A program made the translations under genes and the position numbers. The notes under the pieces are model-generated. The model had not been told where the DNA came from. It worked only from the letters and a program-made list of their open reading frames with translations, and ran no database searches. A stretch of DNA of 48,371 nt from contig NZ_VSKM01000018.1 in assembly GCF_008086175.1 (NCBI RefSeq), forward strand, positions 1 through 48,371. The letters are read 5' to 3'. Positions 28,274-36,918 of the stretch are shown piece after piece. This DNA is from Bizionia saleffrena (GTDB taxonomy: Bacteria; Bacteroidota; Bacteroidia; Flavobacteriales; Flavobacteriaceae). Position 1 is the first letter of the stretch; each line of letters starts with the position of its first letter.

Positions 28274-28996
28274 ATGGGAAGAGCTTTTGAATTTCGTAAA
28301 GCACGTAAAATGAAGCGTTGGTCTGCAATGAGTAAGGCCTTTACACGCATTGGAAAAGATATTGTAATGGCTGTTAAAGAAGGAGGCCCAGATCCAGACA
28401 GCAATTCAAGGCTTAGAGCGATAATACAAAATGCGAAAGCGATAAATATGCCTAAAGACAACGTGGAGCGCGCTATAAAACGAGCGAGCGACAAAAGTCT
28501 AGGTGATTATAAAGAAATTGTTTTTGAGGGGTATGCGCCACACGGTATCGCCATATTAGTAGAAACAGCAACCGATAATAACACAAGAACTGTAGCTAAC
28601 GTGCGTAGTTATTTTAACAAGTGCGACGGGAGTTTAGGAACTTCAGGTTCGGTCGTTTTTATGTTCGACCATACGTGTAATTTTAGAATTGATGCTGAAG
28701 GTTTAGATCCTGAAGAATTAGAATTAGAATTTATAGATTTTGGTGCTGAAGAGGTCTTTGCTGATGACGATGGTATTTTAATTTATGCGCCCTTTGAAAG
28801 TTTTGGAGCAATTCAAGCGGAATTAGAATCGCGCAGTATTGAAATATTATCTTCAGGTTTTGAACGTATTCCTCAAGTGACAAAAAAAATAACTCCTGAT
28901 GAAGCGGCAGATGTCGAAAAACTGTTAGAAAAAATTGAAGAAGATGATGACGTGCAAAACGTGTATCACACTATGGAAGAAAATAGTGCTGATTAA
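28274..28996 (+). CDS. YebC/PmpR-type protein
   Basis: The 240-residue protein of the YebC/PmpR family is known as a DNA-binding regulator in some species and as a translation factor that relieves ribosome stalling at difficult proline motifs in others. The N-terminal GRAFEFRKARKMKRWSAMSK and GPDPDSNSRLRAIIQNAK with the middle ATDNNTRTVANVR are diagnostic. Three domains of usual length. The N-terminus differs from the common MAGHSKW start, as in many Bacteroidota. It is monocistronic with its own -7 box and a terminator. Confidence 0.9.
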   Translation: MGRAFEFRKARKMKRWSAMSKAFTRIGKDIVMAVKEGGPDPDSNSRLRAIIQNAKAINMPKDNVERAIKRASDKSLGDYKEIVFEGYAPHGIAILVETATDNNTRTVANVRSYFNKCDGSLGTSGSVVFMFDHTCNFRIDAEGLDPEELELEFIDFGAEEVFADDDGILIYAPFESFGAIQAELESRSIEILSSGFERIPQVTKKITPDEAADVEKLLEKIEEDDDVQNVYHTMEENSAD

Positions 28997-29029
28997 CTTG
29001 TTATCTAAATCAGTTTAAAATACTTAAAA

Positions 29030-29059
29030 GAAGGCTATCTTTCGTAGATAGCTTTTTTT
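29030..29059 (+). terminator. Intrinsic terminator after yebC
   Basis: Arms GCTATCT (29034-29040) and AGATAGC (29046-29052) with loop TTCGT and a T-run. Confidence 0.8.
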
Positions 29060-29209
29060 ATGGCCTAAATATTCGTTTAAAATTAGTATTTGTATACTAC
29101 TAATCCCGAAATTGAAAGTAAATATTCATTAAACACAATTACCTTATTACCACCCGTTCCAGATAGTTTTATCTCATTGGCTTTAAACAATTAAAGATAT
29201 ATATATAGT

Positions 29210-29758
29210 TTAAGAGTAGTCTGGCACCTTACCCACAACATCTTTAAAGAAACTTCTAATACAAGCCAGATCGGCAGTACTGTCGTGAGTTGGATAAAAC
29301 GGTTCTGAAATTTTATTTTGTTTATTTTTAAAATCTAAAGTAAACATAATAATTGGCACATTGGCTTCTTTGGCAATATAGTAAAAGCCTGTTTTCCATT
29401 CTTTAACTTTGCCCCGAGTACCTTCAGGAGCTAATGTTAATCTAAATTCTCTTTTATTTTTAAACAATAAAGCAATCGCTTGCACTTTATTTTGACCTGG
29501 CGTTCTGTCTAAAGCAACGCCTCCAACAGACTTAAAATACAAACCTAAAGGCCACCTAAATAATTCCTTTTTACCTATAAAATTTGTTTTTACATTGACT
29601 ATTTTTCTTAGGCAGATTCCTACAAAAAAATCGTAAAAACTAGTGTGTGGCGCAGCTATAATAACTGCTTTTTTTACTGTATCCTTCGAAAAGTTTTTAT
29701 TACCAACTATTTGCCAACCAAAAACTTTGAAGTATAAAAATAGAGCTAGTTTACGCAT
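29210..29758 (-). CDS. 1-acyl-glycerol-3-phosphate-type acyltransferase (PlsC-like)
   Basis: The 182-residue lysophospholipid acyltransferase has the HxxxxD motif as PHTSFYDF (near 38-44) and the substrate-binding APEGTRGK near 110-117. It lacks the longer N-terminal membrane part of classical PlsC and may be peripheral. It begins one base after the KdnB-like gene ends, so it is probably translated with it. Association with kdsB and a Kdo-modifying oxidase hints at a role in envelope lipid or lipid A assembly; this is inference, and a general phosphatidate synthase role is also possible. Confidence 0.8.
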   Translation of the reverse strand: MRKLALFLYFKVFGWQIVGNKNFSKDTVKKAVIIAAPHTSFYDFFVGICLRKIVNVKTNFIGKKELFRWPLGLYFKSVGGVALDRTPGQNKVQAIALLFKNKREFRLTLAPEGTRGKVKEWKTGFYYIAKEANVPIIMFTLDFKNKQNKISEPFYPTHDSTADLACIRSFFKDVVGKVPDYS

Positions 29759-29759
29759 A

Positions 29760-30842
29760 TTACATTTTTAAATATAACGCTTTTAATTTCTCTTTCGTAA
29801 TTATTTTTTTCCATTGTTTGCCAATCGCATTTTCCCATAATGGCTCTAAACTCAAGGCTACATCTATCATGATATCAAATTCTTCGTCAGACAAGTTTGC
29901 ACAAATACCTTGAGGTAATGTAATATTATGTTTTTTCTTCATTACTTTAAAAAGTGCTACACCTTCCGGGTAATAGTCTTCTAAATGATCGAAAACAATA
30001 CAATTTCCAATACCGTGTTTTATACCTAATAAGTAAGATAATCCATAACTCATCGCGTGCGCAACACCAACTTGGGAGTAGGCTATACTCATCCCACCGT
30101 GCCAGCTTGCCATCATTAATTTATCTTGCGATTCCTCATCAGTACAATCGTTATCAATAAAAATTTCTTTACATAACTCTAAAGCCTTTTCACCATAACT
30201 TTTACTAAACGCATTTAAATACGTTCCGTTAAGCGATTCGATACAATGCACGAAACAATCCATACCGGTATAAAACCATTGGTCTTTTGGTACATCTTTA
30301 GTTAATTCTGGATCTAAAAGAACTTGATCGAACGGCGTGAAATCACTATTAATTCCTAATTTGCGTTCTGGTCCAGTTAAAATAGTGGTGCGAGATACTT
30401 CTGCTCCTGTTCCTGAAATAGTAGGAATACCAACGTGATAAACGGCTTCCGTATTTACTAAATCCCAGCCTTGATAATCTTTAGATTCCCCATCATTATT
30501 AAGCATAATAGCCACCGCTTTTGCAATATCTAAAACGCTACCACCACCTATTCCAATTATTCCAGAAGGGCGTTCTTTATACGTTAGTATAATATCTTCT
30601 ACCAACTGATCTATCTGAGAGGTTTTAGGCTCTTCTTTAGTAGAAACGTAAACTAATTTATCGTCGTACGATAATGGAATTCGAGAGGTTAACCACGAAT
30701 TTCCTTTAAATACGTCATCCACAAAGAATATAAATGGTGCTTTTGTATTTAAACGCCTTGGACTTAAAATATCTGCTAGCTGGTTAAAACAGCCGCGTCC
30801 AAAGATCACTTTGGAAACCATAGGGAAATTTTTATAACTCAT
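29760..30842 (-). CDS. kdnB: Iron-containing alcohol dehydrogenase family, KdnB-like (Kdo 8-oxidase)
   Basis: The 360-residue group III alcohol dehydrogenase has the NAD-binding GIGGGSVLDIAKA (97-109). Candidate metal ligands Asp195, His199, His262 and His276 are visible in GMDCFVHCIE, GVAHAMSYG and GIKHGIGN. The N-terminus NFPMVSKVIFGRG and the segment STKEEPKTSQID match what I recall of KdnB of Shewanella, which oxidises Kdo at C8 before KdnA adds an amino group to make Kdo8N. Its position next to a kdsB gene supports this. KdnA, the aminotransferase, is not in the window, so the end product is unclear. A generic alcohol dehydrogenase is the alternative. Confidence 0.65.
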   Translation of the reverse strand: MSYKNFPMVSKVIFGRGCFNQLADILSPRRLNTKAPFIFFVDDVFKGNSWLTSRIPLSYDDKLVYVSTKEEPKTSQIDQLVEDIILTYKERPSGIIGIGGGSVLDIAKAVAIMLNNDGESKDYQGWDLVNTEAVYHVGIPTISGTGAEVSRTTILTGPERKLGINSDFTPFDQVLLDPELTKDVPKDQWFYTGMDCFVHCIESLNGTYLNAFSKSYGEKALELCKEIFIDNDCTDEESQDKLMMASWHGGMSIAYSQVGVAHAMSYGLSYLLGIKHGIGNCIVFDHLEDYYPEGVALFKVMKKKHNITLPQGICANLSDEEFDIMIDVALSLEPLWENAIGKQWKKIITKEKLKALYLKM

Positions 30843-30916
30843 TAACTCTTAATTTATATACTTTTTTTGTCTAAACATTCGTGTAAACTATTTTTTTAAA
30901 AGACCGGTGCAGCATT

Positions 30917-31621
30917 TTAATTTAATAGCTCCGTTAATTCCTTGAGTGTATTAATCGTTTTATAGACTTTGCCGTTAGTCTCAGATGCTTTTACTTGTTC
31001 ATGAATCCAAGTGGTATGAAATGGAATATGAATAGCATTCGCTTTTATATTAACTAACGGTAAAATATCAGATTTTAATGAATTTCCTATCATTAAAAAC
31101 TCCGATGGTTTAATGTCTAAATGATTTAATAACTTCGAATAGTTTGCTTCTTTTTTATCACTTAATACTTCTATATGATGAAAATAGTCTAACAATCCTG
31201 ATTTTTCTAATTTGCGCTCTTGATCTAATAAATCACCTTTGGTGGCCACTATTAGTTTGTATTTTTTCGATAATTCTTTTAATACCAATTCGACATCGTC
31301 TAGTAGCTCTACCGGCTTATTTAACATCTCTTTACCAATGTCTAAAATCTGATTAATAGTTTTGCTAGACACCGTGTTGTTCGATAATTCTAAAGCGACT
31401 TCTACCATAGACAACATAAAACCTTTTACGCCATAGCCGTAAAGAGACAAATGTTGCATGTGCTTTATAGCCAGTTCATGATCTATTTTATTAAAGGTCT
31501 CGAAATTACTTAATAGTTTGCAAAACTCATTTTCTGCTTCTCGAAAATACGTCTCGTTTACCCAAAGGGTATCGTCTGCATCAAAACCAATAACTTTTAT
31601 GTTTTTATAGTCTATTTCCAA
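30917..31621 (-). CDS. HAD-family phosphatase between kdsB and the KdnB-like gene
   Basis: The 234-residue HAD hydrolase has motif [10 protein letters not shown] (about 12-20), motif II ATKGD (about 124-128) and motif [10 protein letters not shown] (about 177-184). The helical cap inserted after motif I marks subclass C1. It overlaps the end of kdsB by 10 bp, which indicates translational coupling. The phosphatase that normally makes free Kdo is KdsC, a smaller C0 HAD without a cap; this protein is longer and capped, so it is not a plain KdsC. A Kdo-8-phosphate or other sugar phosphatase role is inferred from context only. Confidence 0.65.
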   Translation of the reverse strand: MEIDYKNIKVIGFDADDTLWVNETYFREAENEFCKLLSNFETFNKIDHELAIKHMQHLSLYGYGVKGFMLSMVEVALELSNNTVSSKTINQILDIGKEMLNKPVELLDDVELVLKELSKKYKLIVATKGDLLDQERKLEKSGLLDYFHHIEVLSDKKEANYSKLLNHLDIKPSEFLMIGNSLKSDILPLVNIKANAIHIPFHTTWIHEQVKASETNGKVYKTINTLKELTELLN

Positions 31622-32343
31622 AGTTTTTTTGCTCTTTCTAAATCTTCTGGCGTATCAATTTCTACACCTTGAACATTTGTTTCCACCATTTTAATACGTT
31701 TACCGTATTCTAAATATCGAATGCATTCAATCTTTTCTGAAGCTTCTAGAGTTAACATTGGCAGACGATAAAAGTCCATTAATGCCTCTTTTCTAAACGC
31801 ATAAACACCTTTATGTTTAAAATACTTTACAGCCACTTCTTTATCTCTAGCATAAGGAATTGGACTTCGCGAAAAATACAGTGCAAAGCTTTGTTGATCT
31901 ACAATAACCTTAACCGTATTGGGGTCTTTAATTTCGTATTCGTCTGTAATATGGACCATTAAAGAGGCTAAATCAATAGCTTTTTCGCTATCCTTTTTAA
32001 AAACGTTGATTAATTTTTTTAACGATTCAATTTCTGTAAAAGGTTCATCACCTTGCACATTCACCACAATATCTACATCCATAAATTCGATAGCTTCAGC
32101 AATGCGATCGCTTCCACATTCGTGTTCTTTCTTACTCATTACTGCTTTTCCTCCAGTATTTATAATTTCGTTATAAATAATATCACTGTCTGTTACCACA
32201 ATAACATCATCAAACAAATTAGTGTTTACTGTAGCTTCGTAAGTACGCGTAATAACAGGTTTGCCTCCTAAATCTTGCATTAATTTAGCAGGAAAACGAG
32301 AGGCTTTATAGCGCGCAGGAATCATTGCAATTATTTTCATCAA
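31612..32343 (-). CDS. kdsB: CMP-Kdo synthetase (3-deoxy-manno-octulosonate cytidylyltransferase)
   Basis: The 243-residue nucleotidyltransferase activates Kdo, or Kdo8N, with CTP for lipopolysaccharide core assembly. The N-terminal [19 protein letters not shown] and [11 protein letters not shown] motifs are typical, with the [10 protein letters not shown] segment between. It is the first gene of a four-gene minus-strand cluster (HAD, KdnB-like, acyltransferase) and overlaps the HAD gene by 10 bp. In Shewanella the kdsB beside kdnA/kdnB is specific for the 8-amino sugar; whether this enzyme prefers Kdo or a modified Kdo cannot be read here. Confidence 0.92.
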   Translation of the reverse strand: MMKIIAMIPARYKASRFPAKLMQDLGGKPVITRTYEATVNTNLFDDVIVVTDSDIIYNEIINTGGKAVMSKKEHECGSDRIAEAIEFMDVDIVVNVQGDEPFTEIESLKKLINVFKKDSEKAIDLASLMVHITDEYEIKDPNTVKVIVDQQSFALYFSRSPIPYARDKEVAVKYFKHKGVYAFRKEALMDFYRLPMLTLEASEKIECIRYLEYGKRIKMVETNVQGVEIDTPEDLERAKKLWK

Positions 32344-32455
32344 ATGGTATAAAATTTTAAAATATGTAGCCTTTTCTTAACAAAATCTGCTTTTTCAAAA
32401 ATAGGATATTTTATAGACTATTCTAGCCTTACGGCGTTTAAAATTTTCATAAAAC

Positions 32456-32778
32456 TTAAAAGGAAAAATCAATAATAGTCACTTCCCCGAAAATTAATAC
32501 TGCAGGCAAACTTCCAATCCATTGCCAAGAATCATTACTTATCAAAATAACGGTATAACCCGCCAAACTTAGCATAGATAATAAGTGTAAAACCGCGAAA
32601 ATCGACAGCTACTAAAAAACCGATTTCTAAACCAACACTAAAAAGGCCCACGCTGTTATAACATAGCTTTTAAGATTGAGCTTCTAAAATAAACAAATAA
32701 GTGCTCTGTTATATAATAACCTGATTTAGCGTTTAAAAGAGTGCGCGGCACACCAGACCAGGAAAGTCTGTATTCCAC
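32456..32778 (-). pseudogene. Decayed membrane-protein remnant (unrecognised)
   Basis: The 438-bp gap between the helicase and kdsB holds coding-like text with disruptions. On the minus strand, codons 32778-32659 read VEYRLSWSGVPRTLLNAKSG and on to TAA. In a shifted frame, 32653-32459 reads AWAFLVLV, three stops, then IFAVLHLLSMLSLAGY and a hydrophobic stretch ending SLPAVLIFGEVTI, with a stop at 32456. The second part looks like a transmembrane domain and is protein-like throughout, but no complete frame exists. I cannot name a family. It may be the remains of a small integral membrane protein, or the pattern may be chance. Confidence 0.35.
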
Positions 32779-32781
32779 AGT

Positions 32782-34209
32782 TTACTCTTCAATAAAAAAA
32801 TCGTCCTTAAAACCTATTAAATACAGTTTTTCCTGAGCACGCGTTACGGCCGTATATAACCAACGCATATAATCTTTATCGATACCATTTGGTAAATAAG
32901 GCTGTTCAACAAACACCGTATTCCATTGTCCACCTTGAGATTTATGACACGTTATAGCGTAAGAGAATTTCACTTGTAAGGCATTGAAATGTGGATTGCC
33001 TTTAATTTTTAAAAACTTTTTATAATTACTGGTTTCGTCCTCGTAGTCTTTTTGCACTTCTTGGTACAACCGGTTAGAATCTTCGTAAGGCAGTGAGGGG
33101 GTTTCAGCATCTATGGTATCTAATAATAAAACAGTTTCAAAGGGTTGCATATTAGGGTAATCCACCATTCTTACTTTTACTTCCGCAAAACGAAAACCAT
33201 AGAGTTCTTTAATACTAAAGATTTCTAATATTTCAATAATATCACCATTGGCAATAAAGCCAGCCTCTGTTGTAGGTTTTAGCCAGAAATAATTATTTTT
33301 AACCACCATTAAATAATCGCCAGACGACAACTCGTTTTCATTAAATAAAATACGACTTCGTATTTGCTGATTATACAAATTGGCCCGCTTATTACTTCGC
33401 ACAATAATTGCCATTTCCTCATTACCTAAAGTACTGTAAGAATCATTTATAGCGTCAAGTATCTCGTAACCATCAGTTAATCTTACTATATCTTTAAACC
33501 CTTTAAGGTTAAATTTAAAGCTTTCGAAAAAATTACTAGCAATAACCTCTCTAATTTCGGTAGCATTTTCTAGAATTCCAGAATCTTGACCTTGCCGCAT
33601 CACTTCGTCAAGTTCCATTTTTGTGACGTCTTTATTATAGTTAAGACTTAGAGTGTTCTCGTCTAGCGCCGGACTTAAATCTAGCTTTACCGGTGGCAAT
33701 TGAGCGGTATCGCCTATTAAAAGTAATTTACAGTTATGGCCAGAATACACATATTGCATTAAATCGTCCAGCAACGATCCGTTTTCAAATAATTTAGAAT
33801 CACCGGGAGTATCCGGGATCATAGATGCTTCATCGACAATAAATAAGGTGTTTTTATGTTTGTTGGGTTGTAATACAAATTTTACACCACCGCCTTTTTC
33901 TTTCTTCGGAAAGTATATTTTTTTATGAATAGTAAACGCTTCTTTCTTAGAATAATTAGAAATCACTTTTGCCGCACGCCCAGTAGGCGCCATTAATACC
34001 GCACTTTTATTAGCTTTCGACAAGTTATTTACTATCGTTCCTACAATTGTTGTTTTTCCTGTTCCAGCGTACCCTTTAAGTAAAAAGACTTCTTCAGAAT
34101 TCTCATTAAAAATAAAATTAGAAAGCTGTAATAATAAAATATCTTGTTTAGCAGTTGGTTCGAACGGAAATTGTTGTTTTATAAGGGAATAAAATTCAGA
34201 ATTGGTCAT
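32782..34209 (-). CDS. RecD-like / Dda-type DNA helicase
   Basis: The 475-residue superfamily 1 helicase has Walker A GYAGTGKTT (46-54), Walker B FIVDEASM and the GDTAQLPPV motif III. Late motifs are YAITCHKSQGGQW and WLYTAVTRAQEKLYL, matching UvrD_C_2. It is the short RecD/Dda-like helicase family found alone in many Bacteroidota, not a full RecD with RecB/RecC. A 5'-to-3' DNA unwinding role in replication or repair is known for relatives and inferred here. A -7 box for this strand (CAAAGATA on the plus strand at 34238-34245) lies 29 bp upstream. Confidence 0.85.
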   Translation of the reverse strand: MTNSEFYSLIKQQFPFEPTAKQDILLLQLSNFIFNENSEEVFLLKGYAGTGKTTIVGTIVNNLSKANKSAVLMAPTGRAAKVISNYSKKEAFTIHKKIYFPKKEKGGGVKFVLQPNKHKNTLFIVDEASMIPDTPGDSKLFENGSLLDDLMQYVYSGHNCKLLLIGDTAQLPPVKLDLSPALDENTLSLNYNKDVTKMELDEVMRQGQDSGILENATEIREVIASNFFESFKFNLKGFKDIVRLTDGYEILDAINDSYSTLGNEEMAIIVRSNKRANLYNQQIRSRILFNENELSSGDYLMVVKNNYFWLKPTTEAGFIANGDIIEILEIFSIKELYGFRFAEVKVRMVDYPNMQPFETVLLLDTIDAETPSLPYEDSNRLYQEVQKDYEDETSNYKKFLKIKGNPHFNALQVKFSYAITCHKSQGGQWNTVFVEQPYLPNGIDKDYMRWLYTAVTRAQEKLYLIGFKDDFFIEE

Positions 34210-34237
34210 TTAAAGATCTCTTTTTTATGCTTTTCTT

Positions 34238-34245
34238 CAAAGATA
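34238..34245 (-). promoter_or_regulatory. Predicted -7 box of the RecD-like helicase gene
   Basis: Minus-strand TATCTTTG, a full match to TAnnTTTG, 28 bp before the helicase start. No TTG at the usual -33 distance. Confidence 0.45.
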
Positions 34246-34263
34246 TAATGATTTTTAGTCTTA

Positions 34264-34298
34264 TTGGTTTTTACGAATAAAAAAAAATTGTAGATTTG
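34264..34298 (+). promoter_or_regulatory. Predicted promoter of the membrane-anchored protein gene
   Basis: TTG at 34264-34266, long spacer (24 nt) and a perfect -7 box TAGATTTG (34291-34298). A TTG start codon for the downstream gene at 34296 would lie inside this box, which supports the ATG at 34332 as the true start. Confidence 0.5.
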
Positions 34299-34331
34299 CG
34301 TAGATCATTAATTAAATTTAACAGAATCATT

Positions 34332-35069
34332 ATGATAACATTTGTTCTTATTGCAATCGCTGCAATACTCGTAACTATTGGCTTAGTCTGGCTAATAGAT
34401 AAGTATGTACCAATTAAAATTAAACCAGTTATAACAATAGTCCTTTGGGTACTAATAGCTTATTTAGGGTACTTAACTTTTATGTCGGTCTACAATCCTA
34501 TTTTATTTAACCAAGTAAAAGAGAAGCGTTATGTTAAGGTTATTGAGAAGCTAGTAGACATTAGAGATTCTGAATTAGCGTATAATGAAGTTAATGGAAA
34601 GTTTACAGATAACTTCGATAGTTTAGTACACTTTATAGAAACAGGGCAATATGCTATTATTGAGCGTAGAGATTCTACTATAATAGACGAAGAATTAACC
34701 AAACTATATCGTGGAGTGGAAATGAAGAAAGATATTAGAATTATCGATACACTTGGTTTTGTTAGTGTAAAAGATTCTTTATTTAAATCTTCTGAACGTT
34801 TTAAAACTATGATGAATGTTCCTTTTGCAAAAGAAGGTACTAAATTTAAATTAGAAGCGGGTGAGCTTGGAGATGTCGGTGAAAAAATAGCAGTTTTTGA
34901 AGCGTCTATTTTAAAAAGCGACATTTTACACGATCAGCAAAGAGATTACATCATTCAAGAAAACCAAGTAAATTCTGTTGAAGAAATTAATGGAAATACT
35001 ATACGTGTTGGTTCTATGGACCAAGTAAAAACTAATGGTAACTGGCCAAAAGTTTATGACACAAAATAG
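34332..35069 (+). CDS. Membrane-anchored protein of unknown function
   Basis: With the ATG at 34332 the protein has 245 residues. Two hydrophobic segments near the N-terminus (about 1-20 and 30-52) place it in the inner membrane, and a roughly 190-residue soluble part follows. That part is charged and predicted mostly strand/helix, with regions RRDSTIIDEELTKL and GDVGEKIAVFEASI but no motif I recognise. It overlaps the DUF3822 gene by 14 bp, so the two genes and rsmD are probably one transcript. Flavobacterial relatives are uncharacterised as far as I know. Confidence 0.7.
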   Translation: MITFVLIAIAAILVTIGLVWLIDKYVPIKIKPVITIVLWVLIAYLGYLTFMSVYNPILFNQVKEKRYVKVIEKLVDIRDSELAYNEVNGKFTDNFDSLVHFIETGQYAIIERRDSTIIDEELTKLYRGVEMKKDIRIIDTLGFVSVKDSLFKSSERFKTMMNVPFAKEGTKFKLEAGELGDVGEKIAVFEASILKSDILHDQQRDYIIQENQVNSVEEINGNTIRVGSMDQVKTNGNWPKVYDTK

Positions 35070-35886
35070 TAATTCTTTAAACGAAATACATATTAAAGAA
35101 CTGTCCATTCAACTTGGTTTGAATGGACTTTCTTTTTGTATTCTTAACACAGATACAAATACTATTATTCATTTAAAGCATTTCAGCGCCTCTAAAAAGC
35201 AAACGCCAGATGAATTATTAGAGACACTTAAAACGCAATTTGAAACCGAAGACGCTTTAAAAGATTCCTTTTATAAAATCACTATCATTCACGAAAATGA
35301 TTGGTCGACTTTAGTCCCAAAAGCGCTTTTTAATGAAGATGCTTTAGTCGATTATTTAAAATTAAATATTAAAATATTAAAAACAGATTACATCACTTTC
35401 GATACTGTTGCTATAAACGATAGCGTAAATGTGTATTTACCTTATGTAAATATCAACAACTATATTTACGATAAATTTGGCAGTTTTACATTCAAGCACT
35501 ACTCTACCGTTTTGGTGGAAGCTATTTTAAATGCTGAAGCAAATGCTAACGATTCGAAATTATATATACACGTCTCGAAAACCCATTTTCAGTTAGTAGC
35601 CGTCACAAAAGGCGATTTAGTGCTCTACAACACGTTCGAATACACGACGCCAGAAGATTTTATTTATTACGTATTATTCACTACCGAACAACTACAACTC
35701 AATCCAGAAACTATTAAAACGATACTTTTAGGAGCTATAATTGAAAACGACGATTTATACACCATCGCCTACAAGTACATTCGTTATATTACATTTGGAA
35801 AACGCTTAGACACTTACCATTACTCTGAAACACCAGTAAATAGTTATTCAGATTTCACACTTATAAAAAGCTTACAATGCGAATAA
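35056..35886 (+). CDS. DUF3822 family protein
   Basis: The 276-residue protein matches the DUF3822 family that sits beside rsmD in Bacteroidota. Family marks seen are IQLGLNGLSFCILNTDTNTI near the N-terminus and YTTPEDFIYYVLFTTEQL near 205-222. Structurally such proteins look like the actin-ASKHA fold without catalytic residues, but this is from family knowledge and not visible here. The open frame starts at 35035; I prefer the ATG at 35056 because the homologous sequence begins MTQNSNS, giving a 14-bp overlap with the upstream gene. It overlaps rsmD by 10 bp. The function is unknown; the conserved linkage suggests a role with the methyltransferase. Confidence 0.85.
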   Translation: MTQNSNSLNEIHIKELSIQLGLNGLSFCILNTDTNTIIHLKHFSASKKQTPDELLETLKTQFETEDALKDSFYKITIIHENDWSTLVPKALFNEDALVDYLKLNIKILKTDYITFDTVAINDSVNVYLPYVNINNYIYDKFGSFTFKHYSTVLVEAILNAEANANDSKLYIHVSKTHFQLVAVTKGDLVLYNTFEYTTPEDFIYYVLFTTEQLQLNPETIKTILLGAIIENDDLYTIAYKYIRYITFGKRLDTYHYSETPVNSYSDFTLIKSLQCE

Positions 35887-36455
35887 TATCAGGAGAATTT
35901 AAAGGAAGAAGAATTACCGCACCAAAAAAATTACCGGTCCGTCCTACAACAGATATGGCAAAGGAAGCACTGTTTAATATATTAAATAATTTATATTTTT
36001 TAGACGCTATTTCGGTATTAGATTTATTTTCGGGCACAGGAAATATAAGTTATGAATTTGCATCGCGCGGTACCGAAAACATAGTGGCGATAGATCAAGA
36101 TTTTGGGTGCATTAAGTTTATTAACGATACCGCTGAAGGTTTCGAAATGCCCATTAAGACCATTAAAAGTGATGTGTTTAAATTTTTAGAAAACACGAAA
36201 CAAAAAGCAACTATTATTTTTGCCGATCCGCCTTACGATTTTCCATTAGAAGCATTCGTTAAAATACCAACGCTTGTTTTCGAGAATAACTTATTAGAAA
36301 CTGGCGGTATATTAATTGTAGAACATTCTAAATACACGCCACTATCTCATTTACCACAATTTAGTTACTCGAAAAGCTATGGTGGTAATGTCTTCAGTTT
36401 TTTTGAAGGTGAACAAATCACCGAAGAAGAAGAAGAAGAAGAAGAAAAGTATTAA
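35877..36455 (+). CDS. rsmD: 16S rRNA (guanine966-N2)-methyltransferase RsmD
   Basis: The 192-residue methyltransferase modifies G966 of 16S rRNA (E. coli numbering). It has the RIISGEFKGRRI N-terminus, the RPTTDMAKEALFNIL segment, SAM motif I VLDLFSGTGNISYEF and the catalytic ADPPYDFP motif. It ends in eight glutamates plus KY, encoded by a GAA/GAG microsatellite (about 36423-36449). It overlaps DUF3822 by 10 bp. A strong bidirectional hairpin follows. Confidence 0.94.
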   Translation: MRIISGEFKGRRITAPKKLPVRPTTDMAKEALFNILNNLYFLDAISVLDLFSGTGNISYEFASRGTENIVAIDQDFGCIKFINDTAEGFEMPIKTIKSDVFKFLENTKQKATIIFADPPYDFPLEAFVKIPTLVFENNLLETGGILIVEHSKYTPLSHLPQFSYSKSYGGNVFSFFEGEQITEEEEEEEEKY

Positions 36456-36480
36456 CACCCATTACTTTATAAAACAACAA

Positions 36481-36511
36481 AACCCTTCTTATGGTATAAG
36501 AAGGGTTTTTG
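36481..36511. terminator. Bidirectional terminator for rsmD and RNase P RNA
   Basis: Arms AACCCTTCTTAT (36481-36492) and ATAAGAAGGGTT (36496-36507) with loop GGT, flanked by A-rich and T-rich sequence on both sides, so it can end both converging transcripts. Confidence 0.85.
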
Positions 36512-36516
36512 TATAA

Positions 36517-36818
36517 ATAAGTAAAGCTATAAGCCGGATTTTGTACTCTTTCGAGCCCTTATCATTTATCTGAGCATACTATTACTAGTACACTTTAGCT
36601 GCCTACCCTCTAACAATCGCGCGTGCACGCTCAAACATTAGTATACATGGCATTGCACCATATAGAGTTTACCTGGTTTCACTACAGCATAACCTGTACA
36701 TTCTTTCTGTTGCACTTTTCCTAGTCTCACGACTGGTGGCGATTAACCACTATATTGCACTACGGTGTCCGGACTTTCCTCATCTTATAAATAAGATGCG
36801 ATAAGGCGCTTTACTTAC
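36517..36818 (-). ncRNA. rnpB: RNase P RNA (class A)
   Basis: Read on the minus strand, the 302-nt region carries the conserved core GAGGAAAGTCCGGAC near the 5' end (36774-36788) and, near the 3' end, AGATAAATGATAAGGG and ACAAAATCCGGCTTATAG. The 5' AAGTAAAGC (36808-36816) pairs with 3' GCTTTACTT (36519-36527) to form helix P1. Together with protein RnpA, this RNA cleaves 5' leaders from pre-tRNAs. The exact ends are estimated from P1 and may be off by a few bases. Confidence 0.95.
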
Positions 36819-36820
36819 TG

Positions 36821-36828
36821 CAAAAATA
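36821..36828 (-). promoter_or_regulatory. Predicted -7 box of rnpB
   Basis: Minus-strand TATTTTTG, full match to TAnnTTTG, directly upstream of the RNA's 5' end, so the start lies within about 10 nt. A clear -33 TTG is missing. Confidence 0.55.
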
Positions 36829-36892
36829 GTCAAATTGTTAATAAATTGTACTAATTTAGCAAATCATTCTTACTAAATTACAATCGAATTTT

Positions 36893-36900
36893 TAACTTTG
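36893..36900 (+). promoter_or_regulatory. Predicted -7 box of dnaX
   Basis: TAACTTTG, full match to TAnnTTTG, 18 bp before the start codon, implying a very short leader. The -33 element is weak. Confidence 0.45.
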
Positions 36901-36918
36901 TTTTTCAAATAGATTTCA

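Noticed and set aside
34296-34331. TTG start 12 codons upstream of the membrane protein
   Set aside because: The TTG is inside a perfect -7 promoter box, so it would lie upstream of the transcription start.
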